Source: a virus | Reading direction: 5' to 3' (one strand) | Length of the DNA: 40,380 nucleotides | IMG/VR virus record: IMGVR_UViG_3300028835_000209 | Location: 1 to 40,380 of that record | In this document: piece by piece, positions 9,017-15,411 of the stretch | Numbering within the stretch: position 1 is the first letter of the stretch | Layout of the letters: every line of letters starts with the position of its first letter | The notes under the pieces: model-generated | Databases searched by the model: none | Told to the model about the DNA's origin: nothing | The model's input: only the letters and a program-made list of their open reading frames with translations | Program-made: the position numbers and the translations under genes

Positions 9017-9380
9017 TCGGACGTGGTACATCATTTACGATGACCGTTGGCTCTGTAGATACTTCAATGTGTTGTGTCTCAATCCAACCATGATTAACTT
9101 TCAGGTTGAATATAGCCATGGTCTTGTCGACCTCACCAGTAAGCCCTTTGACATTGATATCATGTTCGCTTATTTCTTTCAACCACTTATGAAGCTTCTT
9201 CCATTCAGCTCCACGTTCGGAATAATCATAAAATGTGTCACGTAATATCCCAACCCTGATACAGACGCCTGAAATCAGAATAGGTTCTTTATCTGCCTTC
9301 ATAGAAACGATAGCATCATTAACCGCTATCTGAAAGTCTTCAAATGTTTCATAGATGTATTGCCCTCCAACATTTGCCAC
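9009..9380 (-). CDS. terS: Terminase small subunit
   Basis: DNA-recognition subunit of the packaging machine, first gene of the late operon. GTG 9380 is five bases after GAGGTGA and gives 123 residues; a GTG at 9389 lies within that ribosome site. The product is mostly helical, and ISGVCIRVGILRDTFYDYSE (about 37-57) looks like the helix-turn-helix used by small terminases of this group. The C-terminus (EVSTEPTVIVNDVPRPNA) is an extended tail likely to contact TerL. Position directly before terL supports the call. Confidence 0.8.
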   Translation of the reverse strand: MANVGGQYIYETFEDFQIAVNDAIVSMKADKEPILISGVCIRVGILRDTFYDYSERGAEWKKLHKWLKEISEHDINVKGLTGEVDKTMAIFNLKVNHGWIETQHIEVSTEPTVIVNDVPRPNA

Positions 9381-9508
9381 TTTAATCACCTCTTTTTTTT
9401 ATAGCGTGGATTGAATATCTACCTTTACTGCCAAATTCGTCCGTCGTCCTCCACTTACCCCTTCATTTTGTCCGAATATAGGGTGTTCCCCTCCACTCTG
9501 TTCTCTAA
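9381..9508 (-). other. Late-operon leader, purine-rich
   Basis: About 128 bases lie between the late promoter and terS without a gene. On the transcribed strand the leader is G/A-rich and has AGTGGAGG twice, plus GGGGAACACCC. The last matches the tRNA-like sequence at 9913-9923. It could hold a packaging (pac) site, an antitermination site or a leader structure; nothing decides between them. Confidence 0.35.
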
Positions 9509-9537
9509 CATATACCACACTTTCCACGTTTTGTCAA
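9509..9537 (-). promoter_or_regulatory. Late promoter (sigma70-type)
   Basis: On the minus strand a perfect TTGACA (9532-9537) is followed by exactly 17 bases and TATATG (9509-9514). It lies directly after the early terminator and upstream of terS, so it is the natural start of the head and tail operon. The -10 box is imperfect, which would suit help from an activator, but no activator gene is obvious. Confidence 0.65.
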
Positions 9538-9548
9538 TAGATTTCCAC

Positions 9549-9580
9549 AAAAAAAAAGAACCTTATCTATAAGATTCTTT
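9549..9580 (-). terminator. Rho-independent terminator ending the early region
   Basis: On the minus strand AAAGAATCTTAT pairs with ATAAGGTTCTTT (12 bp, one G-U) and is followed by a run of U. It separates the early genes and tRNAs from the late promoter about 12 bases further on. Confidence 0.8.
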
Positions 9581-9738
9581 TTATATTTTAGACTCGTTAA
9601 GCCATCTATCAGGAGTCTTACTAGTCTTTGCTTTGTTAACGATACTTGGACGTAAATTAATTTGTAATATGCTTGATAACGGTACTGGCCAGTAGCTTAA
9701 TTATATTATTAGAGAATGTTGAAGCACTCTCTTTTCAA
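9581..9738 (-). other. Spacer with gene remnant and small palindromes
   Basis: No complete gene is visible. A 39-codon open stretch ending at 9581 (C-terminus PDRWLNESKI) has no start codon and may be the tail of a decayed gene. It contains TACTGGCCAGTA, a perfect 12-bp palindrome (9683-9694). A second imperfect hairpin, AGAGAATG/CACTCTCT (9711-9732), sits just downstream of the tRNA-Trp and could be its 3' trailer. Confidence 0.4.
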
Positions 9739-9809
9739 CAGGAGTAGTAGGACTTGAACCCACATTAGTGGCTTTGGAGACCACTGCTCTGCCATTGAAC
9801 TATACTCCT
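9739..9809 (-). tRNA. tRNA-Trp (CCA anticodon)
   Basis: The minus strand folds as a full cloverleaf of 71 bases. The acceptor AGGAGTA pairs with TACTCCT, the discriminator base is G, the D arm reads TAGTTCAATGGCAGAGCA, the anticodon stem GTGGT/GCCAC holds the loop CTCCAAA (anticodon CCA) and the T arm is GTGGG-TTCAAGT-CCTAC. The terminal CCA is not encoded. A phage tRNA-Trp may support translation of Trp-rich virion proteins or escape host tRNA cleavage; that is inference. Confidence 0.93.
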
Positions 9810-9816
9810 ACACAAC

Positions 9817-9870
9817 CAAGGTAGAACTCACATGTGATCCCAAATCTACGAGGCCGACAGTTCTACCTTG
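9817..9870 (-). other. Hairpin RNA element between the tRNAs
   Basis: Perfect 12-bp arms, CAAGGTAGAACT (9817-9828) and AGTTCTACCTTG (9859-9870), enclose 30 bases that contain the palindrome CACATGTG. There is no T-run, so it is not an ordinary terminator. Sitting between tRNA-Trp and a tRNA-like sequence, it could be a processing signal, a truncated tRNA or a small structured RNA. Confidence 0.5.
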
Positions 9871-9880
9871 ATTTAACTTG

Positions 9881-9950
9881 TCTCTTGAGCCGGATTTGAA
9901 CCGTGCAACAATGGGTGTTCCCCACCGCTCTACCGTTGAGCTACCAAGAG
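9881..9950 (-). tRNA. Aberrant tRNA-like sequence (possible pseudo-tRNA)
   Basis: The ends pair as an acceptor (CTCTTGG with TCAAGAG), the D arm TAGCTCAACGGTAGAGC is canonical and a TTCAAAT T-loop is present. The anticodon arm is abnormal: either GGTGG/CCATT with loop GGAACAC, which lacks U33, or GGTG/CACC with a five-base loop. The T stem has only three good pairs. A Val (AAC) or other anticodon cannot be assigned safely. It may be a decayed tRNA or a tRNA mimic. Confidence 0.5.
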
Positions 9951-9957
9951 TTAATAC

Positions 9958-10060
9958 TAGGACTATTAACGTAGTCCCAGTAAGTAAAACTGATGGCACT
10001 ATTTCTAACATTATAGAACTATATTATAACATATATTTTCTATTTTATCCATTAGTTTCT
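9958..10060 (-). promoter_or_regulatory. Intergenic stretch with extended -10 promoter candidate for the tRNAs
   Basis: The minus strand has TGTTATAAT (TATAAT at 10023-10028 with the TG of an extended -10 box) but no good -35. It lies just upstream of the tRNA-like sequence, after the stop of the degenerate HNH gene. A GGACTA/TAGTCC hairpin (9960-9977) follows. It could start a separate tRNA transcript; read-through from the early operon is the alternative. Confidence 0.4.
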
Positions 10061-10594
10061 CTATACTTTTTTGTTTAAATTTGCTAAAGTAACTTTGTAC
10101 CTCTCTTCTCTCGCCACTTTGTTTTTTTCAACTTGTAACCGTATTAACTCATTTTCATATTCTTTCATCAAATCTTCTATTTCTTGATGTATCTCTAAAA
10201 GGGATTTACGCTCACCGTGAATCTCTTTAGTTTTTACTTTAGTACTATCATCGGGTGGGAATGCTCCATCGACCAGTCTATCCACGCCGAAAGGCTTATT
10301 GCAATTATTTCTGTGTAACATAACCATTTTCCTTCTCCTAGAACCAAGGTGTCCTAAAAGTACACAACCTTTCTTAAACTCTCCTGTACCAACTGTTCTA
10401 TTTACGGACTTAACTCTGTCCTTATTTGAAACTTGATAATAATCCTTGTAATAACCATCATCGATTAATACAGGTCTCCATTCCTCTTCTTCTGTGCCAA
10501 TTACCTCTTCATTTAATCTAATATAGCTTTTATTGAGTTTCTTATTAATTTCCCATTCAACTTCTTCTTCGTTTCTATATTGTTTTTTCCTCAT
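10061..10594 (-). CDS. Degenerate NUMOD4/HNH-derived protein with coiled-coil tail
   Basis: The 177-residue protein carries a NUMOD4 segment, WRPVLIDDGYYKDYYQVS, followed by VKSVNRTV (about 39-67), as in the neighbouring HNH gene. The region that should hold the HNH nuclease is altered: VHRLV has become VDRLV (Asp about 105), and the HLNG-D-N block is missing, replaced by a short link and a charged coiled coil (about 125-177). Nuclease activity is therefore unlikely. It may survive as a DNA-binding or regulatory protein. The start has an AGGAGGATTAC ribosome site. Confidence 0.7.
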   Translation of the reverse strand: MRKKQYRNEEEVEWEINKKLNKSYIRLNEEVIGTEEEEWRPVLIDDGYYKDYYQVSNKDRVKSVNRTVGTGEFKKGCVLLGHLGSRRRKMVMLHRNNCNKPFGVDRLVDGAFPPDDSTKVKTKEIHGERKSLLEIHQEIEDLMKEYENELIRLQVEKNKVAREERYKVTLANLNKKV

Positions 10595-10606
10595 GTAATC
10601 CTCCTC

Positions 10607-11092
10607 CTAAATATGCTTCCACGTTTGCCTGCAACTAATCTTGTTTATAGTTGCACATGATACATCAAACTTTATCCCGATTTCTGCATGATTCAATATC
10701 CTTTCCTTTAACATTTCTTTAATTTCCCAAACATCTTCATTTGTTAATTTTGCATTAGGATGTTTTACACCTTTTCTAGAAATCCACTCCAAGTTATCCG
10801 CCCTGTTGTCAGTTTTATCTCCGTTGAGGTGTTTAACAAACGCTGTACTTCCTACCCTGTTATACAAAAAGGCTAAAGCAACTAACCTATGCACCCCCGT
10901 TTGAGCTGTTTTGTTATCTTCTCCTCTTAAAGAAACAACTAAGTAACCGTTGTGTGTCTCGCTAACTTTCGACATTCTACCTTTTTTCCAGTAGCCACTA
11001 TGAGTCGTTCTACCCAAAGACCTAACCCGTCCCAAGTTCGACACCTGATAGTAATCCTCATAATCCAGTACGTCTTCCCAAATCTCTTCCAT
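10607..11092 (-). CDS. HNH homing endonuclease (NUMOD4-HNH)
   Basis: The 161-residue protein has the complete order of phage HNH enzymes: NUMOD4 (EIWEDVLDYEDYYQVSNLG, about 3-21, then RVRSL), the HNH_3 core with VHRLVALAF (His 68) and HLNGDKTDN...NLEW (88-103), and a C-terminal helix-turn-helix-like DNA-binding segment (LTNEDVWEIKEML... to the end). It would nick or cut DNA near its own site and promote its spread. It stands free rather than inside an intron as far as I can see. Its degenerate relative follows immediately. Confidence 0.9.
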   Translation of the reverse strand: MEEIWEDVLDYEDYYQVSNLGRVRSLGRTTHSGYWKKGRMSKVSETHNGYLVVSLRGEDNKTAQTGVHRLVALAFLYNRVGSTAFVKHLNGDKTDNRADNLEWISRKGVKHPNAKLTNEDVWEIKEMLKERILNHAEIGIKFDVSCATINKISCRQTWKHI

Positions 11093-11104
11093 TAGTCCTC
11101 CTCC

Positions 11105-11266
11105 CTAAAACCTAAATAGGTTCGCTAACTCTGACCCTAAAATCTTCAAAGCTTCTTTCAGCTCTGATAATGAGACTTTGAGTTCCTCAAATTTCGCTCT
11201 AACTTCTTCTTTCTTCTCTTGTTTCTCAAATGCTTTTCGCTCTTTACGTTCTGCTCTGGAATCCAT
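11105..11266 (-). CDS. Small coiled-coil protein
   Basis: A 53-residue reading frame from an ATG preceded by GAGGAGGAAAGTA. The product is highly charged (MDSRAERKERKAFEKQE...) and its heptad-like Leu spacing (LKVSLSELKEALKILGSEL) predicts one long coiled coil. I do not recognise it. The strong ribosome site and tight fit between neighbours support it as real. Confidence 0.7.
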   Translation of the reverse strand: MDSRAERKERKAFEKQEKKEEVRAKFEELKVSLSELKEALKILGSELANLFRF

Positions 11267-11278
11267 TACTTTCCTCCT

Positions 11279-11623
11279 CTAATAGTCCCAACTATCCCAC
11301 CTATCCCACCTTATTTCTTTGCACGTCTTCCATACCTCATCCGTCCCATCTCCCTCACTGTACTCTTCATAAATCATTTCATAAACGTCTCTTTTACAGA
11401 TGGAAAGCTCATCTTTAACACCTAACATTATATAGTCCTGATCCCTTACAGTCTCAAGCCCTGCGAGTGTACGTACTTTTAGCTCCTCATTCAAAAATGT
11501 AATTACTCCACTTTCTACTCTTTCTACAAACCAGCAAGGGGCATACTCTCTTATATTTTCATTAGTGTGATAACTCCAATACTGGAACGACTCCATTTCT
11601 ACCCAAATTTTCCTACATCTCAT
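11279..11623 (-). CDS. Phage early protein, paralogue of the upstream gene
   Basis: The 114-residue product aligns with the gene just upstream over most of its length: both start M-x-CRK, share an APxW segment and end with D-Y-I-x-(G/A)-(V/E)-x-(D/G)-x-LSICxxDxY (here DYIMLGVKDELSICKRDVY, about 70-88). This resembles a common phage group with the consensus GDYIIKGVxGExYPCKPDIF, of unknown function. The start overlaps the upstream stop (ATGA). The C-terminus has repeated Trp/Asp residues (WDRWDSWDY). Confidence 0.75.
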   Translation of the reverse strand: MRCRKIWVEMESFQYWSYHTNENIREYAPCWFVERVESGVITFLNEELKVRTLAGLETVRDQDYIMLGVKDELSICKRDVYEMIYEEYSEGDGTDEVWKTCKEIRWDRWDSWDY

Positions 11624-11907
11624 TTACTTTCCTCCTCTTTTAAATCCTCATAAAAATCCCAGTACATATCTTCTGGACAAATGGACAAATAACCATCGTC
11701 CTCCGCTATGATATAATCGTACGCACCCCCAGACAATGTGCCATATTTGCCCGCCACTTTCATGCTATCCTGCAAAAACATAATTTGCCCATCTTCTAAC
11801 GCCCATCTGACCCACTCTGGTGCATTCTCTAAATTTCGTCGCATAATAACACTCCTATATCGATACGACTCTAGAATTATCCCTGTTGCTTTTTTCCTAC
11901 ATTTCAT
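11620..11907 (-). CDS. Phage early protein of the GDYII-type family
   Basis: A 95-residue protein with APEWVRWALEDGQIMFLQ (about 28-46) and AYDYIIAEDDGYLSICPEDMYWDFYE (about 62-87), the two conserved blocks of a widespread phage family of unknown role. The ribosome site is GAGGAGATGG. It is translationally coupled to its paralogue downstream, so the pair probably arose by tandem duplication. Confidence 0.75.
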   Translation of the reverse strand: MKCRKKATGIILESYRYRSVIMRRNLENAPEWVRWALEDGQIMFLQDSMKVAGKYGTLSGGAYDYIIAEDDGYLSICPEDMYWDFYEDLKEEESK

Positions 11908-12330
11908 TTAGAACCATCTCCTCTCAATTAAATAGCGTTCTGCTAGCTCTTCAACCTCTGCATAATGTATCTCATAAGCGACAGATTCTTTTATCTTATA
12001 TGCATCGCAGTAAACCGCATAGAATCCCTTAAGTGCCTCAATACGGTATGCCTTATCAGATTTAAGCAAATTTGTGAACCTTGTTTGCATCTCCCTTTTC
12101 ACTAACAATTTTTTCACGTCAGAGTGGAATCTGTGTGAGAATGGGTTATCATCGCCCTCAAAACCCTTCAAACCTTCGCCACGATTGTACAGCGACCACA
12201 CATAAACGGTATATTCTTGCTCATTCAATGTAAACTTATACGCATTATCCCTATTTCCATTATCCCTATTTCCATTATCCTTACACCTATTTTCCCAGCA
12301 CTCTATATTATCCCTCACATTAAAATCCAT
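11908..12330 (-). CDS. Uncharacterised early protein with N-terminal NGNRDN repeats
   Basis: The 140-residue product has no family I recognise. Near the N-terminus DNGNRDNGNRDN (about 18-29) is encoded by a 15-bp tandem repeat. The rest is charged and helical, with several Tyr and His. It is preceded by GAGGAGGTGTAAT and stands one base from the RusA-like gene, so it may be part of the recombination block, though nothing in the protein itself shows this. Confidence 0.7.
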   Translation of the reverse strand: MDFNVRDNIECWENRCKDNGNRDNGNRDNAYKFTLNEQEYTVYVWSLYNRGEGLKGFEGDDNPFSHRFHSDVKKLLVKREMQTRFTNLLKSDKAYRIEALKGFYAVYCDAYKIKESVAYEIHYAEVEELAERYLIERRWF

Positions 12331-12331
12331 A

Positions 12332-12679
12332 TTACACCTCCTCTATTTTCACTCTCACCGTTTTCTTTAAACTATTATCAAACATCATCGTGACACCTAC
12401 GACGTGCTTCTTCCTGTCATCCACTATCAGTATCCCTTTCATAGCGTCAATCACACACTTAACGAATATCGAATGATTATCAATATCCAATCCATCGTTA
12501 AAGCTAAAAGTTATAAACACTGGGGTTGTGTATAACTCACATTCGTACTTTCGTAGAGTGCTTGTAACTAACATTTTTATTTTTTTGGTGTAAGCACTTC
12601 TTTTTCCGTAATGCATCCCTGCATAAACTCTATTTGTGCTATCTATACTTGTAATTTTATAAGCTATATCAAACTCCAT
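12332..12679 (-). CDS. rusA: RusA-like Holliday junction resolvase
   Basis: A 115-residue protein of the usual RusA size. The catalytic core is visible: DGLDIDNHSIFVKCVIDAM (about 62-80) followed by LIVDDRK (84-90), which matches the family pattern D-x-D-N...K...D...D-D. It would cut four-way junctions in phage DNA, resolving recombination or replication intermediates before packaging. It belongs with the ATPase and ssDNA-binding genes upstream in the same transcript. Confidence 0.88.
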   Translation of the reverse strand: MEFDIAYKITSIDSTNRVYAGMHYGKRSAYTKKIKMLVTSTLRKYECELYTTPVFITFSFNDGLDIDNHSIFVKCVIDAMKGILIVDDRKKHVVGVTMMFDNSLKKTVRVKIEEV

Positions 12680-12697
12680 TTCCTAATTCACCCCTAA

Positions 12698-12855
12698 CTA
12701 TTCCTCATCGCTTAGATACCAATCAGCAACCAGTAAATAAACAAAAAACATTATTCCCCACAAGGACACTGTGACCAGAAGACTTATCACCCCTGCCATT
12801 AGACTAAAAAAAATGAATGATAGTGTAGTAATTCTCTATCAGTTAGCTTTTCCAA
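12698..12855 (-). CDS. Small membrane protein probably made by -1 frameshifting
   Basis: A TTG at 12855 sits 8 bases after GGAGG and opens a short frame that stops at 12799. Just before the stop the frame reads T TTT TTA (12811-12805), the HIV-type -1 slippery heptamer within a run of eight T. Slipping there joins a 35-codon frame ending at 12698, giving 52 residues: a charged N-terminus (LEKLTDRELLHYHS) then one strong membrane helix and a YLSDEE tail. Alternatives are transcript slippage on T8, a one-base sequencing error, or independent start at ATG 12799 (33 residues, no ribosome site). Confidence 0.55.
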
Positions 12856-12867
12856 TTCCTCAACCTC

Positions 12868-13236
12868 CTACTTAGAAAGAATTTCCCGCCTAATACAGTC
12901 ATCCCATACGCCATTAACGAACTTTTGCTCTTCCTCCGTAATTTCTTCCCCGCTCAAATATCTCTTCTTCATCCTCTGCCATTTTTCATATTTTTCACCT
13001 TTAAAGACCCAAGTTTTCTTGTTGTAATCCCATCTCCCTCCAATATGAGCTGGGTGTGGAAGCATACGTCCGTTCGTCAGCTTCTGCTCTCTCAAGAAAT
13101 CAGGATGTTTGTTAGGAGCATGATCTAACTCCCAATTAAAATCCTTCCCTCTTTGAGCTTTTTCATATCTAGCTAAAAACTTAATTACTAAAATGAATCC
13201 GCCAACCATTAATATCAGTACTGCTAATTGTTCCAT
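12868..13236 (-). CDS. Membrane-anchored small early protein
   Basis: 122 residues. The first 20 or so form a membrane helix (LAVLILMVGGFILVIKFLA), followed by a charged, Trp-containing cytoplasmic-type region with HPAHIGGRWDYNKKTW near the middle. I do not recognise a family. The ribosome site is GGAGGGATAAC. It belongs to a run of five adjacent genes, four of them with membrane helices, lying between the DNA metabolism and resolvase genes. Confidence 0.7.
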   Translation of the reverse strand: MEQLAVLILMVGGFILVIKFLARYEKAQRGKDFNWELDHAPNKHPDFLREQKLTNGRMLPHPAHIGGRWDYNKKTWVFKGEKYEKWQRMKKRYLSGEEITEEEQKFVNGVWDDCIRREILSK

Positions 13237-13248
13237 GTTATCCCTCCA

Positions 13249-13614
13249 TCACTTACTTATTTGTCCAATGGGTGAGAAGTCTCTAACTCTTTTTCTAATA
13301 AGACCTTCATCTTCGTCACTTTCCCACTCACAACGTAACACGTAATCTTTAAATGCTTGACTTCCTAGAAATCTAGTTCCTTCACTACGTGACACCCATC
13401 TTGTCCCCAGAATACAATCAACTTTGATATGCCCTCTCCTACAAAATTCTTCAAAATCTTCAAAATCTTTATCAGATGCATGAGGGCCGCCCCACAAGGG
13501 CTGACTTCCTTTACCTTCTATCATTTCTCCTCGAGCAAACACTATAGCCTCAACAATTCCATCTACGTCAATCATTCCAAACCTTCCAGCAAATCTCTTA
13601 ACAACTTCCAGCAT
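13249..13614 (-). CDS. Uncharacterised soluble early protein
   Basis: A 121-residue protein without membrane segments or a motif I can name. It is charged, with a central CRRGHIKVDCILGTRW and an Arg-rich end. An ATAGGAGGAAGAATT ribosome site precedes the ATG. Context alone places it among early accessory proteins. Confidence 0.65.
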   Translation of the reverse strand: MLEVVKRFAGRFGMIDVDGIVEAIVFARGEMIEGKGSQPLWGGPHASDKDFEDFEEFCRRGHIKVDCILGTRWVSRSEGTRFLGSQAFKDYVLRCEWESDEDEGLIRKRVRDFSPIGQISK

Positions 13615-13681
13615 AATTCTTCCTCCTATTTTGAACTATTTCCATTTTGGAAAAGGTTGAGTAACTTATATTTTTTTACAA

Positions 13682-13876
13682 CTACTCAACAAACGCCATA
13701 ATCAAAATGACAAGAAACACCACCGAAACAACAGTTACAGTACCCCAAACCCACATCTCTATTCTCGCCGACTTAAGTCTTTGATTACTATCCTCTAATT
13801 CTTCCTTAGCATCTTCAAGCTCTTTCTCATATATCGCCTTAAGGTCTCCTATAATCCCTGACAACCCTTCATACAT
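13682..13876 (-). CDS. Small tail-anchored coiled-coil membrane protein
   Basis: 64 residues. The first 40 are a charged helix with heptad spacing (LKAIYEKELEDAKEELED), and the C-terminus is one membrane helix (about 43-62). The protein would sit in the inner membrane with its coiled coil in the cytoplasm. A GGAGGGGACTACG ribosome site fixes the start. Its function is unknown. Confidence 0.7.
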   Translation of the reverse strand: MYEGLSGIIGDLKAIYEKELEDAKEELEDSNQRLKSARIEMWVWGTVTVVSVVFLVILIMAFVE

Positions 13877-13893
13877 CGTAGTCCCCTCCCATT

Positions 13894-14082
13894 TTAATAT
13901 TTATGTGTTATACTAAGAACGACTATAACCGCATATAAAATCGCTTGCAGTCCCACCGCACCTAGCATTAGCGTTGTATTCGAGACAAATACTGCGAAAA
14001 AAACTGTTATCATCAAGAGTATCATTAGTACCCCAAGTAATATCATCACTCTTGGTTTGGTTATCTTCAATTTTTTGCTCAT
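13894..14082 (-). CDS. Small two-helix membrane protein
   Basis: From ATG 14082, which follows GAGGAGGAATAAA, the product has 62 residues: a basic start (MSKKLKITKPR) and two membrane helices covering most of the chain. Size and topology resemble small holins, but it lies in the early region, far from the lysin, so a role in membrane takeover or exclusion is as likely. I do not recognise a family. Confidence 0.7.
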   Translation of the reverse strand: MSKKLKITKPRVMILLGVLMILLMITVFFAVFVSNTTLMLGAVGLQAILYAVIVVLSITHKY

Positions 14083-14083
14083 T

Positions 14084-15394
14084 TTATTCCTCCTCGATGT
14101 AATCAAAGTAATCTGCGTGACCGTTAATGGTCACTAGTACGCCTACGGTATACTGTTCTGTATCGCCCATGTAGTCCAAAAACGTATAATTTTTGTAATC
14201 TTTTCTGTATTCTCCCACAGTAGCCAAAAGTACCGTAACATCATGTTCAGAAGGGTATTCAGGCATGTCAATAGATATGCGTGTTGTCGTTTTTTTTAAC
14301 TCTTCATCTATCTTAGTGTCATAAGTTGTTGGGTTATACTTTTCGACTACTGCTACTGCTACTGCTACTGCTTCTACTGCTGTTACTTCCTCTTCCGTGA
14401 TTTCCGTGATTTCCGTGATTTCCGTGTCTTCTAACATTCCCCAAATCCCCGAAAGGGCAAGACCTGTAATAAAAATTATGGAGCATACCGCAGCAAGCAT
14501 AAGCCCCGCCCCTAGCACCCTAATAAACACCTCACTCGCCTTAGCTTCTATTCCATCCCAGTTTACTTTCTTCCTTTCCCGTTTCTCTTTTTTACGTTTA
14601 GCCTTAAATTCTGAACCAAGAGCAATAATCTCGTCTTCCTTAGCGTCAATTCTGTCTCGGAGGTCTTTATTCTTAGCCTCCAACCTTTCTCTCTCACGTT
14701 GTAGTCCTTCGATTACCTCCTGCATTTCAGCCTCCTCCCTAGCTTCTTTCCTAGTTTTCCCCCTAGATTTTATCCAGTCATCAAACTTTTTCTCTCCTAC
14801 GTCTCTTTTCTTAGCCCAATCTTCCCCCCAAAACCCTTTGAACAATATGTTAAAGTTTTTCTCAAGCTCTAGTGCGAATGCTTCGTATACTTCTATAGCG
14901 TCATTTTCCTCTTTTTCCTCTTTTTCCTCTTCTCTCTTCGGTTTCCTTCGATATCCTCTATATTTATTTAAACATGGATATTTATCGAACATAGACTGTG
15001 CTTTCTTCCATTCTTTGTAGCCATATTCCCAATTCGCTCCATCGGGTGGAAGCTCTTTTTGTCGACGTTCCTCTTCTAGTATTTTTTCTCTGTTACTTTT
15101 AGGCGGTTCAGGTTTATCTCTTCTGGCATAATACTTCTCGCCCCGCTCTGTAACTTCATTTTCTCTAGCTATACCTGATATCCACCTATTAACATTATGT
15201 TTGTTGAACCGTTCTAACCCCTTAGAATCAACTGATAAAGCGTGTTCTAACTCGTAGCGAACAACTGCGTTCTCTGCCATATCCCGTGGCTCAATGCTCC
15301 TTATTTCTTCTAAGATTCCTTCTATGTCTTCCTTAGTGAGTATCACCACCCTACAATCGTATCCAAAAAGATATCTACCCGCCATCTCCCACAT
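14084..15394 (-). CDS. Large membrane-anchored coiled-coil protein with repeat stalk
   Basis: The 436-residue product is unlike known replication genes. Residues 1-100 are mixed and charged, 100-290 are very charged and largely helical with a coiled coil (about 220-275), 291-318 form one membrane helix, and 324-351 are low-complexity repeats (TEI x3, then AVAVAVA) leading to a globular domain of about 85 residues. Lys/Arg before the helix predicts an inside N-terminus and outside C-terminus. The repeats come from 9-bp and 6-bp tandem DNA units. AAGGAGGTGGATAGGAG supports the start. A phage-encoded envelope protein, for example for superinfection exclusion, is a guess. Confidence 0.7.
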   Translation of the reverse strand: MWEMAGRYLFGYDCRVVILTKEDIEGILEEIRSIEPRDMAENAVVRYELEHALSVDSKGLERFNKHNVNRWISGIARENEVTERGEKYYARRDKPEPPKSNREKILEEERRQKELPPDGANWEYGYKEWKKAQSMFDKYPCLNKYRGYRRKPKREEEKEEKEENDAIEVYEAFALELEKNFNILFKGFWGEDWAKKRDVGEKKFDDWIKSRGKTRKEAREEAEMQEVIEGLQRERERLEAKNKDLRDRIDAKEDEIIALGSEFKAKRKKEKRERKKVNWDGIEAKASEVFIRVLGAGLMLAAVCSIIFITGLALSGIWGMLEDTEITEITEITEEEVTAVEAVAVAVAVVEKYNPTTYDTKIDEELKKTTTRISIDMPEYPSEHDVTVLLATVGEYRKDYKNYTFLDYMGDTEQYTVGVLVTINGHADYFDYIEEE

Positions 15395-15411
15395 CTCCTA
15401 TCCACCTCCTT

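Noticed and set aside
9581-9700. 39-codon open stretch ending PDRWLNESKI
   Set aside because: No start codon is available after the upstream stop; treated as a possible gene remnant, not a gene.
9808-10078. Open frames on both strands around the tRNAs
   Set aside because: They overlap tRNA and tRNA-like structures, lack ribosome sites and show no protein-like composition.
14346-14395. AVAVAVA/TEI repeats as a sequencing artefact
   Set aside because: Both repeat types are in whole-codon units and keep the frame into a well-formed C-terminal domain.
14397-15020. A 207-codon plus-strand open frame
   Set aside because: Antisense to the charged coiled-coil gene; its Ser/Leu-rich low complexity mirrors the Glu/Lys/Arg codons of the real gene.
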